Made by a program: the position numbers and the translations under genes. The notes beneath the pieces are model-generated. The model searched no databases. It saw nothing but the letters and a program-made list of their open reading frames with translations, and was not told the origin of the DNA. A stretch of DNA of 64,000 nucleotides. Source: Nocardioides mangrovicus (GTDB taxonomy: Bacteria; Actinomycetota; Actinomycetes; Propionibacteriales; Nocardioidaceae). This document shows positions 42,606-52,161 of this stretch, piece after piece. The DNA lies in assembly GCF_003674065.1 (NCBI RefSeq), contig NZ_RDBE01000006.1, forward strand, positions 186,001-250,000, given 5' to 3'. Numbering within the stretch: the first letter of the stretch is position 1; each line of letters starts with the position of its first letter.

Positions 42606-44080
42606 GACTCGCCCAGCCGGCGGGCGACGTCGGCCCGGGTCTCGGTCTCGCCGCGCTCGGGCATCGCCTCGTCGATGTCACGGCGACGCTGCGCGGCGGG
42701 CCGGTCCTCGGCGAAGCGGTGGTCCTCGCCGCGTCGTCCCAGCATCTCCGCCGCGCCGGCGTCCAGGCCGGGCTTGAAGTCGAACACGACCGCGTTCTGC
42801 GGGTCGCCGATGAGCACCGAGTCGCCCTCGACCGCACCCATCGAGACCAGCCGGGCCTCGACGCCGAGCCGGTTGAGCCGGTCGGCCAGGAAGCCGACGG
42901 CCTCGTCGTTGCCGAAGTCGGTCTGCCGGATCCACCGCTCGGGCTTCTCACCGCGCACCCGCCACCCGGCGCCGGTCTCCACCGTGATCTGGGTGACGGT
43001 GAACTCCGGGCCGCCGCCTCGCACCGGGGTCGGGCGCACCACGACGCGCTCGGGGGCCACCACCGGCGTAGCGGCTCGTCGCGCCGCGACGATGCGGGCC
43101 ATCGCGAACGACAGCTCCCGCAGCCCCTCGTGGCTGGCGGCGCTGACCCGGTAGACGTCCCAGCCGCGGGCCCGGACGTCGTCGATCACGATGTCGGCCA
43201 TGTCACGTCCGTCGGGCACGTCGAGCTTGTTCAGCGCCACGAGCCGCGGCCGGTCCTCCAGGCCGCCGTAGGAGGCGAGCTCCTGCTCGATGACGTCGAG
43301 GTCGGCCAGCGGATCGCGGCCGGGCTCGAGCGTGGCGAGGTCGACCACGTGCACCAGCGCCGCGCAGCGCTCCACGTGGCGCAGGAAGTCGTGGCCCAGA
43401 CCGCGACCGTCACTGGCGCCCTCGATGAGCCCGGGCACGTCGGCGACGGTGAACGTGACGTCGCCGGCCTGCACGACGCCGAGGTTCGGCACCAGGGTCG
43501 TGAACGGGTAGTCGGCGATCTTGGGCCGCGCGCGGCTCAGTGCCGCGATCAGGCTGGACTTGCCGGCGCTGGGGAAGCCGACCAGGCCGATGTCGGCGAC
43601 CACCTTGAGCACCAGGGAGATGTCGCGCTCCTCCCCCGGCTCGCCGAGCAGCGCGAAGCCAGGGGCCTTGCGCTTGGAGGAGGCCAGCGCGGCGTTGCCC
43701 AGGCCGCCGCGGCCGCCCTCGGCGACGACCAGCTCGGTGCCCGGACCGACCAGGTCGGCCAGCACCTCGCCCTGGGCGTCGGTGACGACCGTGCCGTCGG
43801 GCACGGGCAGCACCAGGTCGGCTCCGTGACTGCCGTTGCGCAGGCCACCGGCGCCCTGACCGCCGTGCTCGGCCTTGCGGCTGCCGGTGTGGTGGTAGTC
43901 GAGCAGCGTCGTGACGTCGGGGTCGACACGCAGCACCACCGAGCCGCCGGGTCCGCCGTTGCCGCCGTCGGGACCGCCGAGCGGCTTGAACTTCTCACGG
44001 TGCACCGAGGCGACGCCGTGGCCGCCGCGGCCGCCGACGACGTGCAGCCTCACCTGATCGACGAAGCTGGGAACGGCCAT
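42602..44080 (-). CDS. obg: Obg/CgtA GTPase
   Basis: 492 aa. The N-terminal Obg fold ([20 protein letters not shown] then [17 protein letters not shown]) is followed by the G domain with GFPSAGKSS (P-loop, about residues 168-176), DVPGLIEGA and NKLDV, and a C-terminal OCT domain. A ribosome-assembly and stress GTPase, essential in most bacteria. A strong hairpin separates it from rpmA. Confidence 0.97.
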   Translation of the reverse strand: MAVPSFVDQVRLHVVGGRGGHGVASVHREKFKPLGGPDGGNGGPGGSVVLRVDPDVTTLLDYHHTGSRKAEHGGQGAGGLRNGSHGADLVLPVPDGTVVTDAQGEVLADLVGPGTELVVAEGGRGGLGNAALASSKRKAPGFALLGEPGEERDISLVLKVVADIGLVGFPSAGKSSLIAALSRARPKIADYPFTTLVPNLGVVQAGDVTFTVADVPGLIEGASDGRGLGHDFLRHVERCAALVHVVDLATLEPGRDPLADLDVIEQELASYGGLEDRPRLVALNKLDVPDGRDMADIVIDDVRARGWDVYRVSAASHEGLRELSFAMARIVAARRAATPVVAPERVVVRPTPVRGGGPEFTVTQITVETGAGWRVRGEKPERWIRQTDFGNDEAVGFLADRLNRLGVEARLVSMGAVEGDSVLIGDPQNAVVFDFKPGLDAGAAEMLGRRGEDHRFAEDRPAAQRRRDIDEAMPERGETETRADVARRLGES

Positions 44081-44105
44081 GACGACAACTCTCTCGAAGA
44101 CGTGG

Positions 44106-44139
44106 AAAGGGCGCCCCCGGTGATCCCGGGGACGCCCTT
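44106..44139 (-). terminator. intrinsic terminator between rpmA and obg
   Basis: On the minus strand AAGGGCGTCCCCGG pairs with CCGGGGGCGCCCTT (14 bp, one G-U) around a GATCA loop and is followed by TTT. It could attenuate transcription into obg. Confidence 0.75.
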
Positions 44140-44158
44140 CAGCGACGGTGGACCGGGC

Positions 44159-44413
44159 TCAGGCCACCGGCACGATGTTCACGACGCGACGACCGCGCTT
44201 GGTGCCGAACTCCACCGCACCGGGGATCAGCGCGAACAGCGTGTCGTCGCCGCCGCGGCCGACGCCGCTGCCGGGGTGGAAGTGGGTGCCACGCTGGCGG
44301 ACGATGATCTCGCCGGCGTTGACGTTCTGGCCGCCGAACCGCTTCACGCCGAGGCGCTGGGCGTTGGAGTCGCGACCGTTGCGCGTGGAGGCCGCGCCCT
44401 TCTTGTGTGCCAT
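44159..44413 (-). CDS. rpmA: 50S ribosomal protein L27
   Basis: 84 aa. [19 protein letters not shown] is the L27 start, followed by [30 protein letters not shown], and the FGTKRGRR C-terminal region. Binds near the peptidyl transferase centre. Downstream of rplU. Confidence 0.97.
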   Translation of the reverse strand: MAHKKGAASTRNGRDSNAQRLGVKRFGGQNVNAGEIIVRQRGTHFHPGSGVGRGGDDTLFALIPGAVEFGTKRGRRVVNIVPVA

Positions 44414-44446
44414 GTCGGTAGTCCTGTCGGTTGCGCCGGGTGCCGG

Positions 44447-44758
44447 CTAGAGCGAAATGTCGGTGACCTTGACCTGGGTGTACTTCTGGCGGTGACCCTG
44501 CCGCTTCTTGTACCCGGTCTTGTTCTTGTACTTCTGGATCACGATCTTGGGGCCCTTGGAGGCGCCGAGCACCTCGACGCTGACCGAGGCCTTGCCCAGG
44601 GCGGCGGCGTCGCTGGTGACCTTGCCGTCGTCGACGACCATGACCACCGGCAGGCTCAGCGAGTCACCCACGGCGTGGCTGCCCGGGTCGATCTCGATGA
44701 CGTCACCGACCGTCACCTTCTGCTGCTTGCTGCCACTGCGCACGACGGCATAGACCAC
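44447..44758 (-). CDS. rplU: 50S ribosomal protein L21
   Basis: 103 aa from GTG 44758, the E. coli length. Signature YAVVRSGSKQQKVTVGDVIE and C-terminal KNKTGYKKRQGHRQKYTQVKV. A longer frame reads into the leader and is rejected. An AGGAG precedes the start, and a strong promoter lies about 100 bp upstream. Confidence 0.97.
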   Translation of the reverse strand: MVYAVVRSGSKQQKVTVGDVIEIDPGSHAVGDSLSLPVVMVVDDGKVTSDAAALGKASVSVEVLGASKGPKIVIQKYKNKTGYKKRQGHRQKYTQVKVTDISL

Positions 44759-44859
44759 GGGGATTCTCCTTGCTGGCACGGGTTGGTCGCGGCTGCCCTC
44801 GGGTGGAACGAGAAGGGGCCTGGCGACCGGCTCGGGGGGTGTTCGCACACCAGCGGTCA

Positions 44860-44888
44860 AGTCTACGGACGGCGCCAGGCCGGGTCAA
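44860..44888 (-). promoter_or_regulatory. promoter of rplU-rpmA
   Basis: TTGACC (44888-44883) and TAGACT (44865-44860) with a 17-bp spacer on the minus strand, a near-consensus housekeeping promoter. The leader to rplU would be about 95 nt, with a GGTGTgcgaACACC hairpin near its 5' end. Confidence 0.8.
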
Positions 44889-44908
44889 AACGGCCGACCC
44901 GCCCGAGT

Positions 44909-44930
44909 TTAGTTAGTAGATGTGAACTAA
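44909..44930. promoter_or_regulatory. MarR operator candidate
   Basis: TTAGTT (44909-44914) and AACTAA (44925-44930) form a 6-bp inverted repeat. A TAACGT box (44928-44933) 8 nt before the MFS GTG overlaps it, so binding would block this promoter. Confidence 0.6.
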
Positions 44931-44941
44931 CGTCATCCATC

Positions 44942-46723
44942 GTGACCTCGCCCGCTCCCTCGCGTCGCACCCGTCTGGTCCGCTTCGACCGCGACCACCC
45001 CCGCTACCGGTGGGTGGCCCTGTCGAACACCACGCTGGGCATGCTGATGGCGACCATCAACTCCTCGATCGTCATCATCTCGCTCCCGGCGATCTTCCGC
45101 GGCATCGATCTCGACCCCCTCGGCGCGGGCAACGTGTCCTACCTGCTGTGGATCATCATGGGCTTCCTCGTGGTCTCCGCCGTGCTGGTGGTGACGCTGG
45201 GGCGGCTGGGCGACATGTTCGGCCGGGTCAAGATGTACAACCTCGGCTTCGTCATCTTCACCGTGTTCTCGGTGCTGCTCTCGGTGGACCCGTTCCACGG
45301 CGGCACCGGCGCGATGTGGCTGATCGTGGGCCGCATCGGCCAGGGCGTGGGCGGGGCGATGCTGTTCGCCAACTCCACCGCGATCCTCACCGACGCCTTC
45401 CCCTCCCACCAGCGCGGGACCGCGCTGGGCATCAACCAGGTCGCGGCCATCGCCGGGTCCTTCCTGGGCCTGATCATCGGCGGCGTCCTGTCCGAATGGG
45501 ACTGGCGCGCGGTGTTCTGGGTCAGCGTGCCGATCGGCATCGCCGGCACGGTGTGGAGCTACCGCTCGCTGCACGAGCTCGGCGAGCGCCGCGACTCCGG
45601 GCTGGACCTGCCCGGCAACATCACCTTCGGCGTGGGGCTGACCGCCCTGCTGGTCGCCATCACCTACGGCATCCAGCCCTACGGCGACCACTCCACCGGC
45701 TGGACCAACCCCTGGGTGGTGACCGGCATCGTCGGCGGTCTGGTGCTGCTGGCCGCCTTCGTGTGGGTCGAGGCGCGCGCCGAGCACCCGATGGTCTCGA
45801 TCGGGCTGTTCCGGATCCGCGCGTTCACCCTCGGCAACCTGGCCGGGCTCATGGGCTCGGTCGGCCGCGGCGGGCTGCAATTCATGCTCATCATCTGGCT
45901 GCAGGGCATCTGGCTGCCGTTGCACGGCTACTCCTACGAGTCGACGCCGCTGTGGGCCGGCATCTACCTACTGCCCTTCACCATCGGCTTCCTGGTGGCC
46001 GGCCCGGTCTCGGGCTTCCTCTCCGACCGCTACGGCGCCCGGTGGTTCGCTACGGGCGGCCTGACGCTGGTCGCGGTCACCTTCATCGCGCTGCTGGTGA
46101 TCCCGGTGAACTTCTCCTACTGGCAGTTCGCGCTCATCACCGCCCTCAACGGCATCGGGTCGGGTCTGTTCTCCGCGCCCAACGCCACCGCGATCATGAA
46201 CTCGGTGCCGGCCTGGGAGCGCGGCGCCGCCTCGGGCATCCGCGGCACGGTCTTCAACTCCGGCACGTCGCTGTCCATCGGGCTGTTCTTCTCGCTGATG
46301 ATCGCCGGCCTGGCCAACGTGCTGCCCACCTCGCTCTTCCGCGGCCTGAGCACCCAGGGCGTCCCGGACCGGATCGCCCACCAGGTGGCCGAGCTGCCTC
46401 CGGTCGGCTCGCTGTTCGCAGCCTTCCTGGGGTTCAACCCGATCGAGTCGCTGCTCAAGCCCTTCGGCGTCCTGGGCACGCTCAGCGACCAGCACCGCTC
46501 GGTGCTCACCGGCAAGGAGTTCTTCCCGCACCTGATGGCCGACCCGTTCCACCACGGCCTGGTCATCGTCTTCACCGCGGCGGCCGTGATGTCGCTGCTG
46601 GGCGCAGCCTGCTCGTGGCTGGCCGGCGGTAAGTACGTCCACGAGGATGCCGACCCCGACGAGAGCGCTCCCGCCGCGGGCGAGGCACTGGGGCGCGAGG
46701 TGCCCGAGGCGGCCCACCGGTGA
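44942..46723 (+). CDS. MFS transporter, DHA2 family
   Basis: 593 aa from GTG 44942, with about 14 helices. The first (TTLGMLMATINSSIVIISLPAI) has the family helix-1 motif, and motif A appears as VTLGRLGDMFGRVKMY. A long extracellular loop lies near the C-terminus (VLPTSLFRGLSTQGVPDRIAHQVAELPP). Probably exports a drug or lipid. It is controlled by the MarR protein encoded immediately downstream. Confidence 0.92.
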   Translation: MTSPAPSRRTRLVRFDRDHPRYRWVALSNTTLGMLMATINSSIVIISLPAIFRGIDLDPLGAGNVSYLLWIIMGFLVVSAVLVVTLGRLGDMFGRVKMYNLGFVIFTVFSVLLSVDPFHGGTGAMWLIVGRIGQGVGGAMLFANSTAILTDAFPSHQRGTALGINQVAAIAGSFLGLIIGGVLSEWDWRAVFWVSVPIGIAGTVWSYRSLHELGERRDSGLDLPGNITFGVGLTALLVAITYGIQPYGDHSTGWTNPWVVTGIVGGLVLLAAFVWVEARAEHPMVSIGLFRIRAFTLGNLAGLMGSVGRGGLQFMLIIWLQGIWLPLHGYSYESTPLWAGIYLLPFTIGFLVAGPVSGFLSDRYGARWFATGGLTLVAVTFIALLVIPVNFSYWQFALITALNGIGSGLFSAPNATAIMNSVPAWERGAASGIRGTVFNSGTSLSIGLFFSLMIAGLANVLPTSLFRGLSTQGVPDRIAHQVAELPPVGSLFAAFLGFNPIESLLKPFGVLGTLSDQHRSVLTGKEFFPHLMADPFHHGLVIVFTAAAVMSLLGAACSWLAGGKYVHEDADPDESAPAAGEALGREVPEAAHR

Positions 46724-47169
46724 GCACCGACATGAGTACCGACACCCGCACCCACACGGGGGCCGACGCCGGGCGGCTCTACGTCGCGCTGGGAAGGATC
46801 AGCCGTGCCGTGCGCCGCGACAGCCCCGACGCCTCCGTCGGCCACGGTGCCCTGAGCGCCCTGGCCACCCTGGTGCAGGACGGGCCCCAGCGGCTGGGCA
46901 CGCTGGCCGGCACCGAGGGCGTCTCGGCGCCGTCGATGAGTCGCATCGTGGCCAGCCTGGAGCAGCTGGGCTACGTCGCTCGCACGCCCGATCCCGACGA
47001 CGGCCGGGCCGCGCTGGTCGGGGCCTCCGACGCCGGTCGCGAGCTCGTGGCGGGTCGGCGCAGTGACAAGCTGTCCGCGTTGCGGACCCGGATCGAGCGG
47101 CTCGACCCCGACGCCCGCGACGCGCTGGCGGCGGCACTGCCCGCGCTCGAGGCGCTCGCCGCCGACTGA
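46720..47169 (+). CDS. MarR family transcriptional regulator
   Basis: 149 aa from GTG overlapping the MFS stop. The winged helix (LGTLAGTEGVSAPSMSRIVA then LEQLGYVARTPDPDDGRAAL) is typical of MarR. It is the second gene of an operon with the exporter, and the inverted repeat at 44909-44930 is its likely operator. Confidence 0.9.
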   Translation: MSTDMSTDTRTHTGADAGRLYVALGRISRAVRRDSPDASVGHGALSALATLVQDGPQRLGTLAGTEGVSAPSMSRIVASLEQLGYVARTPDPDDGRAALVGASDAGRELVAGRRSDKLSALRTRIERLDPDARDALAAALPALEALAAD

Positions 47170-47289
47170 CCTGCACGAACCTGCACCTGCTCAGACCCGC
47201 AAGTCTGCCGCGCCCGATCCCGGGTAGGACCAGGACGAGGGAGCCGCCACTCGGGGCCGGCTCCCCGCACTCCTGCAGGGGGTACACCC

Positions 47290-48147
47290 ATGCGCACGAC
47301 CCGCTCACTGGCCGCCGCTGCCGCCGCGGCCGCGATGATCGCCGTCTCCGCACCGGCCACCGCCGCCGGCCACGACGACGACCACCGCGACGACCACCGG
47401 GACCCGCTCGGCCTCAACGCCACGGCCCAGGCGGCCGGTCTCACGCCCGCCGACGGCGGCCAGATGGGTTGGCGCTCCTCGAGCAGCGCCAACCCGCAAG
47501 CCGCAGCCGCCGACCCGACCCTGAGCGCCACCGTCGCCGGCATCGACGTCTCGAACTACCAAGGCAGCGTCGACTGGGCCTCCTCCTACAGCCAGGGCAA
47601 GCGCTTCGCCTACGTCAAGGCCAGCGAGGGCACCTACTACACGAGCCCGTCGTTCAGCTCGCAGTACACCGGCTCCTACGACGCCGGGTTCATCCGGGGC
47701 AGCTACCACTTCGCCAACCCGTCGGACTCCAGCGGCGCCGCCCAGGCCACGTACTTCGTCGAGCACGGCGGCGGCTGGAGCCAGGACGGCAAGACGCTGC
47801 CCGGTGCGCTCGACATCGAGTACAACCCCTACGACGGCGGCACCTGCTACGGCCTCTCGCAGGCTGCGATGGTGAGCTGGATCAGCGACTTCGTGTCCAC
47901 CTACAAGTCGCTGACCGGGCGCGACGCCGTGATCTACTCCACCACCGACTGGTGGACGACGTGCACCGGCAACTCCTCGGCCTTCGCCGCCAGCAACCCG
48001 CTGTGGATCGCTCGGTACGCCTCGTCGGCGGGCACGCTCCCGGCGGGGTGGGGCTACTACACGATCTGGCAGAACTCGTCCTCGCCCATCGACCAGGACG
48101 TCTTCAACGGCGACGAGAGCCGGCTCGAGGCGCTGGCCAACGGGTAG
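47290..48147 (+). CDS. secreted GH25 lysozyme (muramidase)
   Basis: 285 aa with a signal peptide (LAAAAAAAAMIAVSAPATAA). From about residue 80 is a glycoside hydrolase 25 domain: GIDVSNYQGSVDW, FAYVKASEGTYY, GSYHFANPSD, ALDIEYNPY (catalytic DxE) and YTIWQNSSS. It hydrolyses peptidoglycan beta-1,4 links. Three helices upstream of the domain are not otherwise recognised. An inverted repeat (GGAGCCG/CGGCTCC) lies about 50 nt before the start. Confidence 0.94.
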   Translation: MRTTRSLAAAAAAAAMIAVSAPATAAGHDDDHRDDHRDPLGLNATAQAAGLTPADGGQMGWRSSSSANPQAAAADPTLSATVAGIDVSNYQGSVDWASSYSQGKRFAYVKASEGTYYTSPSFSSQYTGSYDAGFIRGSYHFANPSDSSGAAQATYFVEHGGGWSQDGKTLPGALDIEYNPYDGGTCYGLSQAAMVSWISDFVSTYKSLTGRDAVIYSTTDWWTTCTGNSSAFAASNPLWIARYASSAGTLPAGWGYYTIWQNSSSPIDQDVFNGDESRLEALANG

Positions 48148-48152
48148 CGGCT

Positions 48153-48182
48153 AGCAGCGACCGGGAGTCGATCGCCGCTGCT
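48153..48182. terminator. convergent hairpin, possible bidirectional terminator
   Basis: AGCAGCG (48153-48159) pairs with CGCTGCT (48176-48182), 7 bp with a 16-nt loop, between the ends of the lysozyme and rne genes. No good U-run. Confidence 0.35.
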
Positions 48183-48183
48183 T

Positions 48184-51100
48184 CTAGTGCCGACGCGAGC
48201 CCTTGCGCTTGATCGGCACGTGGAAGAGCGAGCCACCCGAGGACTCGTCCTCGGACTCTGGGTCGGACTCCCCCTTCGCCCCGATCCCCGCGTCGCTGTC
48301 CGGCTCGGTCTGGTCGACCGGCTCGTCTGCCGGCCGGTCGGCCGCCGAGTCGGGCAGCGGCTGCGGCGGCCCGGCGGCGCGGCGGGCGCTGCGACGACGC
48401 GTGGTCACCAGCTTCGGCGCGGGGTCGGCCGGGGTGTCCTCGGCCGGCTCGGGCTCGGCAGCAGGTTCGGCCTCGGCAGCGGGCTCGGCCTCGGCAGCGG
48501 GCTCGGCAGCGGACTCGACCGGGGACTCGACCGGGGACGTCGCGGGGGCGTTGTCCAGCTCGGTAACTGGGTCGTTCTCGACAGCAGGCTCGACACCCGC
48601 CTCGACCGCCGCCTCGGCGGCGGCACCGGCCAGCGTGTCGGGGATGGTCTCGCCGGACTCGTCGGACTCGTCGGTCGTGTCGGTGTCGTCGGTCGGCGGG
48701 GCCTCATGACGCGGCATCGCGGCGATGTCGGCCGGTGAGGGGGCGTGAGACCCAGGTCCGTTGCCATTGCCGGTCCCGTTGCCGGTTCCGTTCCCGGTAC
48801 GGCTGCGGCCGCCGCCGCGGCTACGGCGGCCGCCGCGCCGCTCGGGCTCCTCGAGCTTGGTGCTCGGCTCGATCGGGTGGTCGTGGACGACCAGCCCGCG
48901 GCCCTTGCAGTGCTCGCACTCGTCGCTGAACGCCTCCAGCAGCCCGGTGCCCAGTCGCTTGCGGGTCATCTGCACCAGGCCCAGCGAGGTCACCTCGGCC
49001 ACCTGGTGGCGGGTGCGGTCGCGACCCAGGCACTCCACCAGGCGGCGCAGCACGAGGTCGCGGTTGGACTCCAGCACCATGTCGATGAAGTCGATGACGA
49101 CGATGCCGCCGATGTCGCGCAGCCGTAGCTGGCGCACGATCTCCTCGGCCGCCTCGAGGTTGTTCTTGGTGACCGTCTCCTCCAGGTTCCCGCCGGAGCC
49201 GGTGAACTTGCCGGTGTTGACGTCGACGACGGTCATCGCCTCGGTCCGGTCGATGATCAGCGAGCCGCCCGAGGGCAGCCAGACCTTGCGGTCCAGGCCC
49301 TTGGCGATCTGCTCGTCGAGCCGGTAGGAGGCGAAGAGGTCGACGTCGTCGTGCTCGGTCGGGTCGTACTTCTCCAGGCGCGGGGCCAGGTCGGGGGCGA
49401 CGTGGGTGACGTAGCCCTCGACGAGCGACCAGGCGTCCTCGCCCTGGATGACCAGCTTGGCGAAGTCCTCGGTGAACAGGTCGCGGACGACCTTGAGCGT
49501 CAGGTCGGGCTCGCCGTAGAGCAGCTGCGGCGACTGGCCGCCGGCGATCTTGGCCTCGATGTCGCTCCAGCGGGCCTTGAGCCGCTCGACGTCGGCGGTG
49601 AGCTCGTCCTCCGAGGCGCCCTCGGCCGCGGTGCGGACGATGACGCTGGCGGTGTCGGGCACTACCTCGCGCAGCAGCGTCTTGAGCCGGGCGCGCTCGG
49701 TGTCGGGCAGCTTGCGCGAGATACCGCTCGTGGTCCCGTCGGGCACGTAGACCAGGAACCGGCCCGGCAGCGTGATCTGGCCGGTGAGCCGGGCGCCCTT
49801 GTGCCCGATCGGGTCCTTGGTGACCTGCACCAGCACGGTCTGACCCGAGCTGAGCACCGACTCGACCTTGCGGGGCTGGCCGTCCTTGGCGCCGAGCGCC
49901 TTCCAGTTGACCTCGCCGGCGTAGAGCACCGCGTTGCGGCCCTTGCCGATGTCGATGAACGCCGCCTCCATCGAGGGCAGCACGTTCTGCACCCGGCCGA
50001 GATAGACGTTGCCGATGAGCGAGGTCTGCGAGGCGCGGGCGACGTAGTGCTCGACGAGGACCTTGTCCTCGAGCACGGCGATCTGGGTCAGGTCCTCGCG
50101 CTGCCGGATGACCATCGAGCGGTCGACCGACTCGCGGCGAGCGAGGAACTCGGCCTCGCTGACGATCGGGGCGCGACGACGGCCCGCCTCGCGGCCCTCG
50201 CGGCGGCGCTGCTTCTTGGCCTCCAGCCGGGTGGAGCCCGAGAGCGCCGTGATCTCGTCCTCGGGATTGCGGGTCTTGCGGGTGCGGGTGACGGTGTTCT
50301 CGGGGTCGTCCGCGGAGCTGCTGCCGTCCTCCCCGGCACGACGCCGCCGACGCCGGCGGCGGCTGCCCGAGCCGCTGCCCGAACCGTCCTCGTCGGAGTC
50401 GTCGTCGCTGCTGTCCTCGGCCTCGCCGCTCCCGCCGGAGTCGCTCCCGGAGTCGCTTGCGGAGTCACCGCCGGACTTACGGCGCCGGCGACCGCCCCGG
50501 CGACGCGAGCGGCGACGGGCGCCACCCTCCTCGCCGGACTCCTCGGCCGCCTCGCCGCCCTCGTTCTCGGCAGCGTTCTCCGTGGCGTTCTCGGTGGCGG
50601 ACTCGGTGACAGTCTCGGGGGCGCCAGCGTCGGAAACCTCAGCGGCGGGCGCTGCGGTCTCCGCGGTCTCGGCGGTCTCAGTGGCCTCGTCGGGGTCCGC
50701 AGCCTGCTCGGCGGGCTCCACCGCCTTGGGCTGCGCCTTCTTGCGCGAGGCCCGCTTGCGGGGGGTCGTGGGCTCGGGGGCCTGGAACAACACCGCGGCG
50801 CTGCCGGCGCGAGGGGTGTCGTCGGTGCTCTCGGTGTCCCCGGTGTCCTCTGTGTCCTTGGCCGGAGCCTCGTCCGACTCAGCGACCGGGGGCGCGGCCG
50901 CCGTCTTCTTCGCCGCCCGCTTGCGGGCGGTCTTCTTCGCGGCCGGCGCACTGGCCGCGTCGGCCTCCGCCGGGGGGGCATCGGAGTCAGGCGCGGCGTC
51001 AGGCGCGGCAGTGGGCTCCGCTGCAGCGACGGCCTTCTTGCTGGTGCGCTTCGCCGCGGTCTTGGTGGTCGTCTTCTTGGCGGCCGCACGCTTGCGGGGC

Positions 51101-51198
51101 GCCGCCTTCTTGGCCGGGGCCGCGGCCTCGCCGGACTCCGTCGCGACCTCGGTCGGGGCCTGGTCGTCGGTGGTGGTCGGGTTGTCGTCGTCGAGCAC
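48184..51198 (-). CDS. rne: ribonuclease E/G
   Basis: 1004 aa, long and of the actinobacterial type. An N-terminal 350-aa low-complexity Lys/Ala/Glu-rich extension with SR-rich stretches precedes the S1 domain (AFIDIGKGRNAVLYAGEVN). The catalytic DNase I-like part has DRTEAMTVVDVNTGKFTG (about residue 656) and VVIDFIDM (about 703). CEHCKGRG (about 763) is the Zn-link. A second low-complexity tail follows. It cleaves RNA as the core of mRNA decay. The long tails probably scaffold partners. It lies in its conserved place upstream of rplU-rpmA but is separated from them by three plus-strand genes. Confidence 0.95.
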   Translation of the reverse strand: MLDDDNPTTTDDQAPTEVATESGEAAAPAKKAAPRKRAAAKKTTTKTAAKRTSKKAVAAAEPTAAPDAAPDSDAPPAEADAASAPAAKKTARKRAAKKTAAAPPVAESDEAPAKDTEDTGDTESTDDTPRAGSAAVLFQAPEPTTPRKRASRKKAQPKAVEPAEQAADPDEATETAETAETAAPAAEVSDAGAPETVTESATENATENAAENEGGEAAEESGEEGGARRRSRRRGGRRRRKSGGDSASDSGSDSGGSGEAEDSSDDDSDEDGSGSGSGSRRRRRRRRAGEDGSSSADDPENTVTRTRKTRNPEDEITALSGSTRLEAKKQRRREGREAGRRRAPIVSEAEFLARRESVDRSMVIRQREDLTQIAVLEDKVLVEHYVARASQTSLIGNVYLGRVQNVLPSMEAAFIDIGKGRNAVLYAGEVNWKALGAKDGQPRKVESVLSSGQTVLVQVTKDPIGHKGARLTGQITLPGRFLVYVPDGTTSGISRKLPDTERARLKTLLREVVPDTASVIVRTAAEGASEDELTADVERLKARWSDIEAKIAGGQSPQLLYGEPDLTLKVVRDLFTEDFAKLVIQGEDAWSLVEGYVTHVAPDLAPRLEKYDPTEHDDVDLFASYRLDEQIAKGLDRKVWLPSGGSLIIDRTEAMTVVDVNTGKFTGSGGNLEETVTKNNLEAAEEIVRQLRLRDIGGIVVIDFIDMVLESNRDLVLRRLVECLGRDRTRHQVAEVTSLGLVQMTRKRLGTGLLEAFSDECEHCKGRGLVVHDHPIEPSTKLEEPERRGGRRSRGGGRSRTGNGTGNGTGNGNGPGSHAPSPADIAAMPRHEAPPTDDTDTTDESDESGETIPDTLAGAAAEAAVEAGVEPAVENDPVTELDNAPATSPVESPVESAAEPAAEAEPAAEAEPAAEPEPAEDTPADPAPKLVTTRRRSARRAAGPPQPLPDSAADRPADEPVDQTEPDSDAGIGAKGESDPESEDESSGGSLFHVPIKRKGSRRH
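48454..48507 (-). repeat. 18-bp tandem repeats in rne
   Basis: Three tandem 18-bp units (48454-48471, 48472-48489, 48490-48507) encode AEAEPA repeats in the disordered tail. The first unit differs at two positions. Confidence 0.8.
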
Positions 51199-51370
51199 GG
51201 TGCTCTCCTAGGCACCCGGCGTACCGATGGTTCAGGGCAGCTCGGGTGCGGTGTCGTCCGTCCCGAGCACGCCCGGTCCGGCAAAGCCTTCAGTGGCGGC
51301 GACGCCCTCCGTGTCTGCCGCTGGGGGCTCCTGGCGACACCGTGCCGCGGTCGACTCTCCGGGGCGGCTG

Positions 51371-52150
51371 TCACCCGCCTCCGGCCGCGTCGCGGTCGGG
51401 TGCCAACGGATCCCCCACCGTGCCGTCGCGGGGATCGAACGGGCCCTGGGCCACACGCTGCGACACTGCCGCAGCGCCCGCTTCCAGTCCGGCGATCCCG
51501 CGCAGTCCGGCGAGGATGTCGTCGGGTCTCACGGACGGCGTGCCGTGCCGTAGGACCGCGTCGAGTATCGCATACCGGGCGTCTGGCGGGCGTTCGTCCC
51601 CGGTTTCTCCGGCGATTCCGACCTCCGGCGCCGCCGCGAGCGCCAGGACGGCGGCTCGAGCGTCGAAGCTGCGCAGCCCCTTCTTGGTCATCCGCTCCAC
51701 CGGCACCTCCGCCGTGCCCAGGAACCTCTCGACCGCCTCGCTCAGCCGCTCGACGGCGACGTCGGGCAGCCGGATCCGCCAGTGGCTGGCCTCGAGCCGC
51801 TCGGTCAGCGACCCACCGCCGGAGACCACCACCTCGAGCACATCGAGGCCCGGCGGCAGCGCCTCGTCGAGCACGCGGCGGACCTCCTCGGGCTCGACCA
51901 CGGCCGCCAGCCCGATCTCGAGGTACTCCGCCTCGCTGGCCGCCCCGGTCGGCGAGGCTCCGGCGTAGGAGATCCGCGGGTGCGGGTTGAAGCCCGAGGA
52001 GTAGGCCATGGGCACCCGGGCGCGCACCAGCGCCCGCTCGAAGGCCCGGCTGAAGTCGCGGTGGCTGGTGAACCGCAGCCGGCCGCGCTTGGCGTAGCGG
52101 ATCCGCAGGCGCTGCACCGGAGGTGCCTGCTGCTCGGGCTGCGTACGCAC
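51371..52150 (-). CDS. TIGR03936-type radical SAM-linked protein (DUF2344)
   Basis: 259 aa from GTG 52150. VQRLRIRYAKRGRLRFTSHR, DFSRAFERALVRARVPMAYSSGFNPHPRISYA and the GLDVLEVVVS segment are the signature of the family that accompanies a radical SAM protein (TIGR03960). In many actinobacteria the two genes are adjacent and precede rne. Here the radical SAM gene is absent and a methyltransferase gene lies upstream. The longer frame is a mirror of that gene. Function unknown. Confidence 0.88.
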   Translation of the reverse strand: MRTQPEQQAPPVQRLRIRYAKRGRLRFTSHRDFSRAFERALVRARVPMAYSSGFNPHPRISYAGASPTGAASEAEYLEIGLAAVVEPEEVRRVLDEALPPGLDVLEVVVSGGGSLTERLEASHWRIRLPDVAVERLSEAVERFLGTAEVPVERMTKKGLRSFDARAAVLALAAAPEVGIAGETGDERPPDARYAILDAVLRHGTPSVRPDDILAGLRGIAGLEAGAAAVSQRVAQGPFDPRDGTVGDPLAPDRDAAGGG

Positions 52151-52161
52151 GGCGGTCGAGC

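Noticed and set aside
47280-47285. GGGTAC before the GH25 gene as a sixth stress box
   Set aside because: Only 4 nt separate it from the ATG, outside the 9-10 nt of the others.
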